Below are positions 19,028 to 28,709 of a stretch of 64,000 bases of DNA, one piece after another. Within the stretch, counting starts at the first letter, position 1; every line of letters starts with the position of its first letter. The stretch is from Nostocoides sp. F2B08. Its GTDB lineage: Bacteria > Actinomycetota > Actinomycetes > Actinomycetales > Dermatophilaceae. Below the pieces are notes generated by a model. The model had not been told where the DNA came from, ran no database searches, and saw only the letters and a program-made list of their open reading frames with translations. Where the stretch lies: assembly GCF_009184895.1 (NCBI RefSeq), contig NZ_WESE01000010.1, positions 47,164-111,163 on the forward strand. Reading direction: 5' to 3'. Both the position numbers and the translations under genes were made by a program.

Positions 19028-19101
19028 GGGGCTCCTGGGGCGGCGGGTCGGGTGGGCGGGCCGTCGGCGCGACGGGGACCGGGTCGACGTGCCATCGTAG
19101 C

Positions 19102-19115
19102 GACGGCGGGCCGTC
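19102..19115 (-). terminator. Short GC hairpin after the PhoD-like gene
   Basis: GACGG-cggg-CCGTC lies immediately after the stop codon of the PhoD-like gene. It is compact and GC-rich with no T-tract, so it is a weak candidate. Confidence 0.35.
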
Positions 19116-19116
19116 C

Positions 19117-20820
19117 TCAGAGGCGCACGTCCGCGACGACCGCCGTCCTCGGGTGGTCCGGATCTCCGTCCTCGACCGACCCGGTGAGCCAGGTCAGGCG
19201 CAGTCGCGGCCCGTCGATGTCACAGATCGCGAGGTTGTTGTCGAACCAGGGTCCATCGGTCACGGTCCACGGATAGCGCGGGTCGGGCACCTTCGTGGAC
19301 CGTCCGGCGATGAAGCGCATCGGACCGGCGAGTCCTTTGGCGAACAGGGACATGACGACCCGGATGGGGATCGGCATCGGGTTGCGGATCGGGCTGCAGA
19401 CCGCCTGGACGATGCGGGACCGGGCGCCGTGCCGGCCCGGCGCGTCGACCTCGGCGACGTAGGAGTTGTGCACGTCACCAGAGAGGAAGGTCACCGTCGC
19501 CGGGGCCTCACCGCGCTCTCCGCGAGCGACCTCCATCACCATCTCGAAGACACGCTCGAAGCCGTCGTTGAATGCGGCCCAGTGCTCGAGGTCGATCGCC
19601 TGCCGCAACCGCTCGGCGGCGTTTCCGAGGCGGCGACCGTAGACCCGCCGAGCCGTCACCTCGCTCCATGCCTCGAAGTCGTGCAGGCCCGGCGGGAGCA
19701 GGAACGGCAACGAGGTCCCGATGAAGAGATGACTGGTGTCGCCCCGCAGCCGGCTGTCCAGCCATGCCATCTCCTCGTCGTCGAGCATGGACCGGCGACC
19801 CGGCTCGAGCACACGGGCGGCGCGCGAGTCCACCATGACGAGCCGACAGTCGCCGAGGTCGCGGGCGAAGCTCCACCGGTAGCTCTCCGGGTGCTCGTCG
19901 GCCCGCTCGGCGAGTGCCTCGAGCGCGCTCGTGAGGTCGAGCTCCTCTCCGGAGCCCGACGTCTCGTGTGCGGTCACGAGCCGCCACAGCTCGTCCTCCG
20001 CGAGCTCGTCCGGGGCGAGGTTGCCGACGTGCTGGTAGACCCAGTACGACGAGAGCGCGCCGACGATCCGCTCGTGCCACCACGGCACGGTCCGCATCCG
20101 GCGGTGCCAGTCCCACGAGGTGTTCCAGTCGTCGCGGACGTCGTGGTCGTCGAAGATCATCGCCGACGGCAGGGTCGAGAGCAGCCAGCGGTTCTCCGGG
20201 CTGCTCCAGGCCAGCCGATAGAGCTCGGCGTACTCGACGAAGTCCTTGATCTCCTCGCCCGGCGGCTCGTCGAGGCCGCGCCGGTCGGCGATGAACTCGC
20301 GCATCGCCTCCGGCGTCTCGTCCGCGTAGATCTGGTCGCCGAGGAAGAGGACGAGGTCCGGCCACGGGTCGTCGTGACTGCCGCCGCCCCCATCCGTCTC
20401 GTCGTCCCCCTCCGCCGCCTCGAGCATGTGGATCGCGTAGGCGCGCAGGGCGTCCACGCCGTGCCGGCGGTTCCCCTCCTCGTCGTGCGGGGCCGTGGTA
20501 CGGCACGAGCCGAAGGCGAGCCGGGTCGGTCGCCCGTGGGCGAGCAGCGGTATGCGGCTGTCCGGGAACGTCGATCCCGGCGCGGGCCACGTGTGCTCGC
20601 CGTCGAGCGAGACCGTGTAGCTCTCGCGCGACCCGGCCGGCAGACCCTCGATCACGACCAGAGCGTAGTGGTGCCCATGGACCGCGAAGGTGCGCGCCGC
20701 ATACTGCCCACCGGCGACCGACACCGTCACGGTGGCCGCCCCGTCGGTCTGGACCCAGATCGTCGCCGCGTCCTCGCCCGTGTAGCGGAGCAGAGGTCCG
20801 AGCACGAGGGATGCCGTCAT
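19117..20820 (-). CDS. PhoD-like alkaline phosphatase/phosphodiesterase
   Basis: 567 aa. An N-terminal fibronectin-like segment (~1-95) is followed by a metallophosphatase domain: FGSCR near 105, LVLFLGDQIYADE near 158 (GD metal ligand), IFDDHDVRDDWN near 220, DSRAARVLEPG, and LSGDVHNSYVAEV near 460 (GDVH ligand). PhoD enzymes release phosphate from diesters such as teichoic acid with Fe/Ca cofactors. There is no Tat or Sec signal peptide at the chosen ATG, so it may act in the cytoplasm, unlike Bacillus PhoD. It lies 26 nt downstream of the fructosamine kinase gene on the same strand. Confidence 0.88.
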   Translation of the reverse strand: MTASLVLGPLLRYTGEDAATIWVQTDGAATVTVSVAGGQYAARTFAVHGHHYALVVIEGLPAGSRESYTVSLDGEHTWPAPGSTFPDSRIPLLAHGRPTRLAFGSCRTTAPHDEEGNRRHGVDALRAYAIHMLEAAEGDDETDGGGGSHDDPWPDLVLFLGDQIYADETPEAMREFIADRRGLDEPPGEEIKDFVEYAELYRLAWSSPENRWLLSTLPSAMIFDDHDVRDDWNTSWDWHRRMRTVPWWHERIVGALSSYWVYQHVGNLAPDELAEDELWRLVTAHETSGSGEELDLTSALEALAERADEHPESYRWSFARDLGDCRLVMVDSRAARVLEPGRRSMLDDEEMAWLDSRLRGDTSHLFIGTSLPFLLPPGLHDFEAWSEVTARRVYGRRLGNAAERLRQAIDLEHWAAFNDGFERVFEMVMEVARGERGEAPATVTFLSGDVHNSYVAEVDAPGRHGARSRIVQAVCSPIRNPMPIPIRVVMSLFAKGLAGPMRFIAGRSTKVPDPRYPWTVTDGPWFDNNLAICDIDGPRLRLTWLTGSVEDGDPDHPRTAVVADVRL

Positions 20821-20846
20821 GCCCCCATCGTGCCTCAGCGTCCACC

Positions 20847-21617
20847 TCACGCGTAGCGGTGCGCCGTTCGCTCGGCCTGGCCGACGTAGTGCCCGCCGAA
20901 CAGGACCGCGTGCATCATCAGCGGGTGCAGCTGGTGCAGTGCGACGAGGTCCCGCCAGCCGTCGGGCAGGTCTGCGACCTCGCTGTATGCGCTGGTCACC
21001 CGCTCCTCGCGCGCACCTCCGAAGAGGAGCAGCATCGCGAGGTCGGTGAGGCGGTGTCCGCCGTGGGCGGCCGGGTCGATGAGGACGCCGCCGGTGTCGG
21101 TCCACATGACGTTTCCGCTCCAGAGGTCGCCATGCAGCCGCGCCGGCGGGAGGTCGTCGTCGAAGTCGCCGGCCGTGAGTCGGTCCGCGACGCGGTCGAA
21201 CAGGGACGTCGTCGGCCACAGTCCGCGCTCGCGGCCCATCCGGAGGGTGTGCCGGATGCGCTCCTCCCCGTACATCGGGCCCCAGGTGGCGTGGCCGGTC
21301 AGCGGCAGCGGCAGCAGCTCGTCCGCGGGCCCGAGGTAGCCGTCGCCGGTCCAGGTCGGGGGGCCGGCGCCGAAGGCCGGGGCACCGGCGTCGTGGGTCG
21401 CTGCCAGGGCTCGGCCGAACGCCTCGACGGCGGTGTCGTCCGGGTGGCCGGTGTGGAGACGCTCGAGAGTGAGGGTGTCGTCGGTGACCTCGAGGACGGG
21501 GACGACCCGGGCTCCGCCGACGCTCTCGGCCGCGGCGAGCCAGGCCAGCCCGGCGGCCTCCCAGGCGGTCGCGCCCGGGGGACCACCGCATACCCGCTTG
21601 ACGTGGTGACCACTCAC
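20847..21617 (-). CDS. Fructosamine kinase family protein
   Basis: 256 aa. An APH/choline-kinase-like fold with the catalytic HGDLWSGNVMW loop near residue 165 and the Mg-binding LIDPAAHGGHRLTDLAML near 182, both characteristic of the fructosamine/ketosamine-3-kinase family. These kinases phosphorylate ketosamine adducts on proteins so that the sugar is lost, a form of deglycation. The usual C terminus (HAVLFGGHYVGQAERTA) is present. The N terminus is short of a clear glycine loop. Probably co-transcribed with the PhoD-like gene 26 nt downstream. Confidence 0.87.
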   Translation of the reverse strand: MSGHHVKRVCGGPPGATAWEAAGLAWLAAAESVGGARVVPVLEVTDDTLTLERLHTGHPDDTAVEAFGRALAATHDAGAPAFGAGPPTWTGDGYLGPADELLPLPLTGHATWGPMYGEERIRHTLRMGRERGLWPTTSLFDRVADRLTAGDFDDDLPPARLHGDLWSGNVMWTDTGGVLIDPAAHGGHRLTDLAMLLLFGGAREERVTSAYSEVADLPDGWRDLVALHQLHPLMMHAVLFGGHYVGQAERTAHRYA

Positions 21618-21657
21618 GGGCCCAGCCTCTCAGGTGTGTCTCGATGCTCGCTTCCCC

Positions 21658-21773
21658 GCATGCCAACCGCGCGACATAGCGCGCCCCTGACATGCCACCG
21701 CACCGGGCGCTCCACGACCGGCATGCCAACCGCGCGACATAACGCGCCCCTGACATGCCACCGCATCGGGCGC
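21658..21773. repeat. Tandem pair of 53-bp imperfect-palindrome repeats
   Basis: A 53-bp unit occurs at 21658-21710 and again at 21721-21773 with only two mismatches, separated by 10 bp. Each unit contains an imperfect palindrome (GCATG.CA...GCGCG-acatag-CGCGC...TG.CATGC). The pair fills much of the 247-bp gap between the groEL terminator and the fructosamine kinase start. No coding sequence is visible in it. Confidence 0.88.
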
Positions 21774-21776
21774 AGG

Positions 21777-21815
21777 CGAGCGGCCCGCCTCCCACGTGGG
21801 GAGACGGGCCGCTCG
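21777..21815 (-). terminator. groEL terminator hairpin
   Basis: CGAGCGGCCCG and its complement CGGGCCGCTCG (11 bp, perfect) enclose an inner CTCCC/GGGAG stem. The hairpin begins 49 nt after the groEL stop codon on the minus strand. Very stable, with no T-tract. Confidence 0.75.
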
Positions 21816-21864
21816 GTATGCGGTACGCCGGCACGTAGACCCCGTCGCTGGGGTCAGCCTGGGC

Positions 21865-23547
<1,683 letters not shown>

Positions 23548-23610
23548 CTAGGACGACTCATCGCGGCTCACGTCGCCGTGATGGACCACCCTCACCGGCC
23601 AGTCACAAGA

Positions 23611-23637
23611 TTGTCACTCTCATATCGAGAGTGCTAA
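23611..23637. promoter_or_regulatory. CIRCE element 1 (HrcA operator)
   Basis: TTGTCACTC-N9-GAGTGCTAA, close to the consensus TTAGCACTC-N9-GAGTGCTAA. The right arm is perfect and the left has two changes. It lies 121 nt upstream of groEL. Confidence 0.92.
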
Positions 23638-23646
23638 CGCTCATTA

Positions 23647-23673
23647 TTGGCACTCTCCACCCGAGAGTGCAAA
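23647..23673. promoter_or_regulatory. CIRCE element 2 (HrcA operator)
   Basis: TTGGCACTC-N9-GAGTGCAAA, with one mismatch to consensus in each arm. Only 9 bp separate it from element 1, so the sites are on nearly the same DNA face and could bind HrcA cooperatively. Confidence 0.9.
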
Positions 23674-23703
23674 CACTCGGGTCCGATCCCGCCCAGCGAC
23701 GGT

Positions 23704-24717
23704 TCACGTCTCGAGCAACTCACCGATCGTCGGCGCCGGCCCGCCGGGGTGAGCCGCGCGTGCCGCACGCCCGATCGCGCGGGCGACGCACGTCGCGGCG
23801 GCCTCGAGCAGGTCATAGGTCTCGAGCGGTGAGGGCGCCCCCCGGGCGCCGGTCGCGAGTCCGAACACGGTGTCGCCGTCGAACATCGTGTGCACCGGGT
23901 CGATCGCCCGCGCCAGGCCGTCGTGACCGACGGTCGCGAGCCGGGTGCACTCGGCCTTGGTCAACGCCAGGTCGGTGACGACGATCGCGAGGGTGGTCGC
24001 GGTGCCGGCCTCGAGCGCGGCTCGCCTCACGCGCTGGATCTCCCGGTATGCGGCGAGCGCCTCCTCGTCGACCTCGCCCAGGTGCAGGTCGTCCTCGAGG
24101 AGGGCATGCCTGGCCGCGAAGAGCTCGCCGGTGATTGGGTCGAGCACCGAGCCGGCCGGGTTCGCGACGACGAGAGCCGCCACGGTGGCACCCGAGGGCA
24201 GGACCGCGCTGGCGGATCCCACCCCACCGCGCAGTCCCCCGCAGACTGCTCCCGCGCCGGCGCCGACACACCCGAGCGTCACAGGGCCGGAGGTCCTGGC
24301 GACGTAGGCGGCGCGACCGTCGGCCGCGTTCGGTCTGGTCGCCGCCGAGACGTCGCCACCGCGTCCGAGGTCGAAGATCACCGCCGCGGGCACGATCGGG
24401 ACAACCCCGCCGGTCACCGGCCAGCCGCGGCCGTCCTCCTCCAGCGCGGACATGACGCCGTCGGCCGCCGCGAGCCCGAACGCACTGCCGCCCGCCAGGA
24501 CGACCGCGTCGACGGTCGTCACGAGGTTGACGGGGTCGAGCAGGTCGGTCTCGCGCGTCCCCGGTGCAGCGCCGCGCACGTCGACGCCGCCCGTGGTGCC
24601 GGGCGGCGGGACGAGGACCGTCACCCCACTCAGGCCGGTGGTCAGGGTGTGGTGCCCGACGCATACCCCCTCGACGTCGGTGACGTCGTTGCGCGGTCCG
24701 GACGGAAACGTCGTCAT
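23704..24717 (-). CDS. P1 (S58, DmpA-like) family aminopeptidase
   Basis: 337 aa. The family (DmpA, BapA) consists of N-terminal-nucleophile hydrolases that cut themselves into two chains. Visible features are NDVTDVEGVCVGHHTL at the start, VDAVVLAGGSAFGLAAADGVM near 80-100, GGDVSAATRPNAADGRAAY, and the segment TATTLAIVVTDLALTKAEC near 250, where the new N-terminal Ser/Thr of the second chain is expected. The usual Asn before TT is Ala here, so whether it self-processes is uncertain. The ATG at 24717 follows a CAGGAT hexamer at leaderless spacing. It lies between the groEL promoter region and a terminator on its upstream side, so it is a single gene unit. Confidence 0.87.
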   Translation of the reverse strand: MTTFPSGPRNDVTDVEGVCVGHHTLTTGLSGVTVLVPPPGTTGGVDVRGAAPGTRETDLLDPVNLVTTVDAVVLAGGSAFGLAAADGVMSALEEDGRGWPVTGGVVPIVPAAVIFDLGRGGDVSAATRPNAADGRAAYVARTSGPVTLGCVGAGAGAVCGGLRGGVGSASAVLPSGATVAALVVANPAGSVLDPITGELFAARHALLEDDLHLGEVDEEALAAYREIQRVRRAALEAGTATTLAIVVTDLALTKAECTRLATVGHDGLARAIDPVHTMFDGDTVFGLATGARGAPSPLETYDLLEAAATCVARAIGRAARAAHPGGPAPTIGELLET

Positions 24718-24748
24718 GGCGCCATCCTGCCCGACCATCCTCGCTTCG

Positions 24749-24796
24749 ACCGGGACAGCGGCGGCCGGGTCGACCCCAGCCGCCGCCGCACCCGGT
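24749..24796 (-). terminator. Two-step GC hairpin terminator
   Basis: GCGGCGGC and GCCGCCGC pair, flanked by ACCGGG and CCCGGT, which also pair. The hairpin begins 16 nt after the stop of the secreted protein at 24812-25438 and separates it from the peptidase gene. Confidence 0.7.
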
Positions 24797-24811
24797 CAGT
24801 CGGTGGACCGG

Positions 24812-25438
24812 TCAGGGAAGCACCTCCCGTTCCATCTGCCGGTAGGTGCCGAAGGAGCCGGAGGAGTCGCCAGAGATGATGACGTCACCGATGGAGCCTG
24901 TGGCGGTCGCCTGGCGCCCGGTGTCCTGGGACCGGAAGGAGTAGCTGACGCCGTCGGAGTCGCGGTAGGAGAAGGAGTTGCTCGTCCGGTAGGTGGGCCC
25001 CGTCCCGACGAGGGTCACGTCGAGAGCCACAGCGGTGTCGACCATGCCGTCAGTGAGCACCACGGTGCCGGTCAGCTGAGCCGAGGCCTTCTTCTTGGCG
25101 AGGGTCAGTGTCACCGCACCCGGGTCAGTGAAGATCCAACGCGAGTCGTACGAGCAGTCCCCGAACTCGTCGTCGAACGGCGTGATCGGGTCCGGGCAGG
25201 TGATCTCGTCGACCCATCCGAAGACATCGACCTGTTGGTCCCCCCGGGCCTCGATGCTGCCGATCGTGTAGAGCGTCTGGTCGGCGCCGATGCTCTGCGC
25301 GTCCTCCCAGAAGACCGAGGCGAAGTTGCCCGAGGACTTGGCCTGGAACGTGCTCTTGGCATCGGCCGACGTGGCCATGCCGACTGCCAAAGGCATAGCC
25401 AGCGCGGCGGCTGCGATGCGTCGAAGTGGTGAACTCAT
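24812..25438 (-). CDS. Secreted protein of unknown function
   Basis: 208 aa from the ATG at 25438, preceded by GAGGAGAG. It has a Sec signal peptide (RRIAAAALAMPLAVGMATSADA, cleavage probably after the final Ala-x-Ala near 27). The mature part is polar and predicted beta-rich, with two Cys (ITCPDP and FGDCSYD) that could form one disulfide, and a Lys-rich AKKKASAQLTG segment. I do not recognise the family. The neighbours, a peptidase and DUF3263, give no hint. The hairpin at 24749-24796 terminates it. Confidence 0.75.
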   Translation of the reverse strand: MSSPLRRIAAAALAMPLAVGMATSADAKSTFQAKSSGNFASVFWEDAQSIGADQTLYTIGSIEARGDQQVDVFGWVDEITCPDPITPFDDEFGDCSYDSRWIFTDPGAVTLTLAKKKASAQLTGTVVLTDGMVDTAVALDVTLVGTGPTYRTSNSFSYRDSDGVSYSFRSQDTGRQATATGSIGDVIISGDSSGSFGTYRQMEREVLP

Positions 25439-25789
25439 GGTGCTCTCCTCTGTGCGGTGCAGGGACGCTCCGGGTGGCCGCCCGGCCGGTGCATCCGTGG
25501 CACACCTGGAGGAGCGCAGCCCGCAGCAACACCTGAGACCACCTCGGATCGGGTGCTGTCGCATGTGAGGACCCCCTGCCACGACCTCGTCGGGTCGGTC
25601 CGCCCTGCTCCGGAACGACCGTCATCCGACGAGCTATGGGAACAGTGACACCACGGGATCCCCGTGTCGCGTCGGAACGACGACTCGAGCCGTTCGGACG
25701 CTGATCACCCGAACGGCCGCCGCGCCGGAGGTCGGAGGAGTAACTTCAGGAAGTTGGCCTGGAACCGTACCGCCAATGAGGCGACCGAC
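25439..25789. other. 351-bp intergenic region
   Basis: This gap upstream of the secreted-protein gene holds its ribosome-binding site near 25445, a strong hairpin at 25689-25717 listed separately, and GC-rich sequence with no convincing open frame. Short frames are present, but none has a ribosome-binding site or recognisable protein. Confidence 0.6.
25689..25717 (-). terminator. Hairpin after DUF3263
   Basis: GCCGTTCGG and CCGAACGGC are a perfect 9-bp inverted repeat with an 11-nt loop, about 70 nt past the DUF3263 stop on the minus strand. A terminator, or possibly an operator for the secreted-protein gene. Confidence 0.5.
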
Positions 25790-26077
25790 TCAGACGTCGA
25801 CGCCGAGCCGACGCGCCTGACGGGTGCGCTGACGCTGCGACCGTAGGCGACGAAGACGCTTGATGAGCATCGGGTCTGCGGCGAGGGCGGCCGGATTGTC
25901 GATGAGGGCGTTGAGGACCTGGTAGTAGCGGGTGGCGCTCATGTCGAAGAGTTCCTTGATCGCCGCCTCCTTGGCGCCGGCGTACTTCCACCACTGCCGC
26001 TCGAACTGGAGGATCTGCAGGTCGCGCTCGCTCAGCTCGGTGCTGACGAATGCAACCTGCTGCTGGACGTTCTCCAC
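25790..26077 (-). CDS. DUF3263 family protein
   Basis: 95 aa. Contains the family core LSERDLQILQFERQWWKYAGAKEAAIKELFDMSATRYYQVLNALIDNP, which looks like a small helix-turn-helix (a sigma-factor region 4-like helical pair), then a basic C-terminal tail (RLRRLRSQRQRTRQARR) that could bind nucleic acid. Actinobacteria-specific and uncharacterised. In mycobacteria the homologue sits beside a LytR C-terminal-domain gene; that neighbour is absent here. The 199 bp upstream (26078-26276) hold no gene. Confidence 0.88.
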   Translation of the reverse strand: MENVQQQVAFVSTELSERDLQILQFERQWWKYAGAKEAAIKELFDMSATRYYQVLNALIDNPAALAADPMLIKRLRRLRSQRQRTRQARRLGVDV

Positions 26078-26276
26078 GGCGTGACCCTCTGTGCTCCCGG
26101 TTGACGTCGATGGCGGGCCGGCTGATCAAGGGCCTGTCTCCCCTGAGCGGTGCCCGTCGGCCGCTGCGCGACCCTGGCGTGCCGCCCACGATAACAGCCG
26201 GAACTACACGGGTGTAACTACCGCCGGGCGCGCCGTGACGGGCTCCGACCCCATTCGTCACAACCGTCCCAGCAGG

Positions 26277-26957
26277 TCACAGACGCCCCGGCAGGAGCAC
26301 CCCGGACAGCTCGGCGACGGTCGTGCACACGGCATCGGGCCCGAGGGCGACGAGCTCGTCGGCCTCGCCTGCACCCCACGTGACCCCGACCGCAGCCATC
26401 CCCGCTGCCCGCGCTGCACGGAGGTCGACCGTCGCGTCGCCGACATAGACGGCGTCGCGGGGGTCCACTCCGAGGCGGGCGGCCCCGTGGCGCAGCGGAG
26501 CGGGATCGGGCTTGTGGTCCGCGGTGTCCTCGAGGGCGGCGGCGACCTCGACGTGTGCGATGCCGACGTGCTCGAGCGCGAGAAGAGCCGTCTCGCGCCG
26601 CTTGCTCGTGACCACCGCGACGCGGGCGCCGGCGTCGTCGAGGGCCTCGAGCAGCTCGACGATCCCGTCATAGGTGCGGATCAGCCGAGCCGTGTTGGCG
26701 AGGTTCCACTCCCGGTAGACCCGGTCGAGCTCGTGCCCGTGGTCCGGTGCGACCTCGAGGAGCGCGGGGAGCAGCGGCCGCCCGATCCACGAGCGCGCAT
26801 CGGCCTCGTCGACCTCCACACCCATCACCTCGCGGAAGGCGTGCTGGTAGGACGCGATGATGAGCGGGATCGTGTCGGCCAGCGTGCCGTCGAGGTCGAA
26901 GAAGACGGTGCTCCACCGGAGCCCGTCCGCGCCGGGCTCCACCGCAGGTCGCGCCAC
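26277..26957 (-). CDS. HAD-superfamily phosphatase
   Basis: 226 aa. HAD motif I FFDLDGTLADT near residue 19, motif II VVTSKR near 118, motif III Lys in ADHKPDP near 145, and motif IV VYVGDATVDLRAARAAG near 170, with an alpha-helical cap domain between I and II: the PpaX/phosphoglycolate phosphatase-like subtype. The substrate is unknown. GTG start 1 nt after the stop of the third ArsC-like gene, so it is the last gene of the arsenic operon, an unusual place for a phosphatase. Confidence 0.88.
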   Translation of the reverse strand: MARPAVEPGADGLRWSTVFFDLDGTLADTIPLIIASYQHAFREVMGVEVDEADARSWIGRPLLPALLEVAPDHGHELDRVYREWNLANTARLIRTYDGIVELLEALDDAGARVAVVTSKRRETALLALEHVGIAHVEVAAALEDTADHKPDPAPLRHGAARLGVDPRDAVYVGDATVDLRAARAAGMAAVGVTWGAGEADELVALGPDAVCTTVAELSGVLLPGRL

Positions 26958-26958
26958 C

Positions 26959-27579
26959 TCAGCGCACCAGCGGGACGCCGATGTCGACGAGCAGGTCCCG
27001 CACCCGCGTGTCGAGGTCGTCGGCGATGGCGCGCACGGTCTCGATCGGCTCCCCCTCGGGGTCGGGCACCGACCAGGTCACCTGTCGCAGTCCCGGCAGG
27101 TCGGGGATGTGGTCACCGAGGTGCACGACGAGGTCGGGCAGCCCGATGGACCGGTTCGACATGGCCGACGGGACGTCGTGGACGGGGATGCCGCGCTCGG
27201 CCATGACCTCGACGACCAGGGGGTTGAGCCGATCGGCGGGATCGGTCCCCGCCGAGCGCACGTGGACGTGGTCCCCCGCATAGTGCTCCGCGAACGCTGC
27301 GGCCATCGGCGAGCGACCCGCGTTGTGGACGCACACGAAGAGGATGTCGGGCACTCGATGGACGTCGGCTCCGATCTCCCGCGCCCGGGCGAGCAGCTCG
27401 CTGCGGGCGCGCTTCTGCACGAGGATGGCCAGGAACTCCGGGTGCTGGCTGACGGACTCGAGGGACGACCTGGCCTCGGCCACGATCGCCGCGACGGTCT
27501 CACGGTCCGCCGCCTCGGGGTAGCGATGGTGGAGGTTGTCGACGATGCGCTCGGCGTCCTCGTCCGGCAGTGCGTCCAT
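26959..27579 (-). CDS. ArsC-like LMW-phosphatase protein, divergent
   Basis: 206 aa. The first ~70 residues form the three-helix domain found in actinobacterial arsenate reductases; the rest is a low-molecular-weight phosphatase fold with the P-loop CVHNAGRSPMAAA (C-x5-R). Where its two upstream relatives have TMGCGD.CPV.PGKRY, it has VVHLGDHIPDLPGLRQV, so that conserved Cys-containing motif is lost. Mycothiol-linked arsenate reductases need only the P-loop Cys, so activity is still possible; a changed substrate is equally possible. Fourth gene of the acr3 operon, 4 nt after the previous stop. Confidence 0.85.
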   Translation of the reverse strand: MDALPDEDAERIVDNLHHRYPEAADRETVAAIVAEARSSLESVSQHPEFLAILVQKRARSELLARAREIGADVHRVPDILFVCVHNAGRSPMAAAFAEHYAGDHVHVRSAGTDPADRLNPLVVEVMAERGIPVHDVPSAMSNRSIGLPDLVVHLGDHIPDLPGLRQVTWSVPDPEGEPIETVRAIADDLDTRVRDLLVDIGVPLVR

Positions 27580-27583
27580 GCCC

Positions 27584-28024
27584 TCAGTCTGCCGGGTCGG
27601 CCGGAGCAGCGTGAACCGTCACGCCCAACGAGGTGATGAGCTCCTCCACGCGCTGCCGGATCTCGTCACGGATCGGTCGCACGGCGTCGACGCCCTGGCC
27701 GGCCGGGTCGTCGAGCACCCAGTCCTCATAGCGCTTTCCGGGGAAGACCGGACACGTGTCGCCGCACCCCATCGTGACGCACACGTCCGAGGCCTGGACC
27801 GCGTCGACGGTGAGGATCTTCGGAACCTCCGCGCTCATGTCGATCCCCTCCTCGAGCATCGCCTCGACGGCGGCGGGGTTGACCCGGTCACCGGGCGCAC
27901 TGCCTGCGGAACGCACCTCGATCTCGCCGCCGGACAGCACCCGCGTGTAGGCGGCGGCCATCTGGGAGCGGCCCGCGTTGTGGACGCAGACGTAGAGGAC
28001 GGACGGTCGTTCGCTGGTGGTCAT
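27584..28024 (-). CDS. arsC: Arsenate reductase, LMW-phosphatase type
   Basis: 146 aa, a single LMW-PTP-like domain without the N-terminal three-helix module. P-loop CVHNAGRSQMAAAY near the start and the MGCGDTCPVFPGKRYEDW motif near residue 90, both typical of arsenate reductases of the mycothiol/thioredoxin-linked class. It reduces As(V) to As(III), which Acr3 then exports. ATG at 28024 with a weak CAGGA ribosome-binding site; 55 nt from the preceding arsC-like gene. Confidence 0.9.
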   Translation of the reverse strand: MTTSERPSVLYVCVHNAGRSQMAAAYTRVLSGGEIEVRSAGSAPGDRVNPAAVEAMLEEGIDMSAEVPKILTVDAVQASDVCVTMGCGDTCPVFPGKRYEDWVLDDPAGQGVDAVRPIRDEIRQRVEELITSLGVTVHAAPADPAD

Positions 28025-28079
28025 CGGTGGTCCTGTCGTCGGTGTGGTCTCGTCGGTGATGTGGTCACGGCCGGTCGGG

Positions 28080-28709
28080 TCAGAGACCGAGCTCGCGCAA
28101 CAGGACGGTGACACGCTGCTGCACGTCGTCCCGGATGTCGCGAACCGTCTCGAGGGACTGCCCGTGTGGATCGGACACGGTCCAGTCGAGATAGCGCTTG
28201 CCCGGATAGACCGGACAGGCGTCACCGCAGCCCATCGTGACGATGACGTCGGCGGCCTGGACCACCCGGTCCGTGAGGGGCTTGGGAAACGTCTCGGCGA
28301 GGTCGATGCCACGCTCCGCCAGGACGGTCACGACGTGTGGGTTGATCTCGTCGGCCGGGGCGCTACCGGCCGAGCGCACCCGCACCCGGCCGCCGGAGAG
28401 GTGCTGCGCGAGAGCGGCGGCGAGCTGGGACCGTCCGGCGTTGTGCACGCAGACGAACAGGATCTCCGGCATGGCCTTCGCGATGCGCCCGTCGGCCTGG
28501 GCGGCCGCCAGGAGCTGGTCCCGGGCGAAGCGGCGGACGAGCACGGGCAGGAAGTCGGTCACCGTCGCGCGGGGTTCGAGCGCCTCCCTCGCCTCGGCGA
28601 CGGCCCGCTCGACCGACGCGCGCGAGAAGACGCCGTCGTACTCGTAGGCGAGGTCGTCGACGACACGGACGTAGGCCGGATCTCCGGTCGGTGCTGGTCG
28701 GGTCGTCAT
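28080..28709 (-). CDS. arsC: Arsenate reductase with N-terminal three-helix domain
   Basis: 209 aa. Residues 1-70 (AYVRVVDDLAYEYDGVFSRASVERAVAEARE...DFLPVLVRRFARDQL) form the three-helix dimerisation-like module; residues ~78-209 are the LMW-PTP domain with CVHNAGRSQLAAAL and TMGCGDACPVYPGKRYLDW. Reduces arsenate for export. Its ATG overlaps the acr3 stop (ATGA), so translation is coupled to the exporter. GGAGAG precedes the ATG. Confidence 0.92.
   Translation of the reverse strand: MTTRPAPTGDPAYVRVVDDLAYEYDGVFSRASVERAVAEAREALEPRATVTDFLPVLVRRFARDQLLAAAQADGRIAKAMPEILFVCVHNAGRSQLAAALAQHLSGGRVRVRSAGSAPADEINPHVVTVLAERGIDLAETFPKPLTDRVVQAADVIVTMGCGDACPVYPGKRYLDWTVSDPHGQSLETVRDIRDDVQQRVTVLLRELGL

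Noticed and set aside
21658-21773. Possible CRISPR mini-array.
   Set aside because: Only two repeats, 53 bp each with a 10-bp spacer, and no cas genes.
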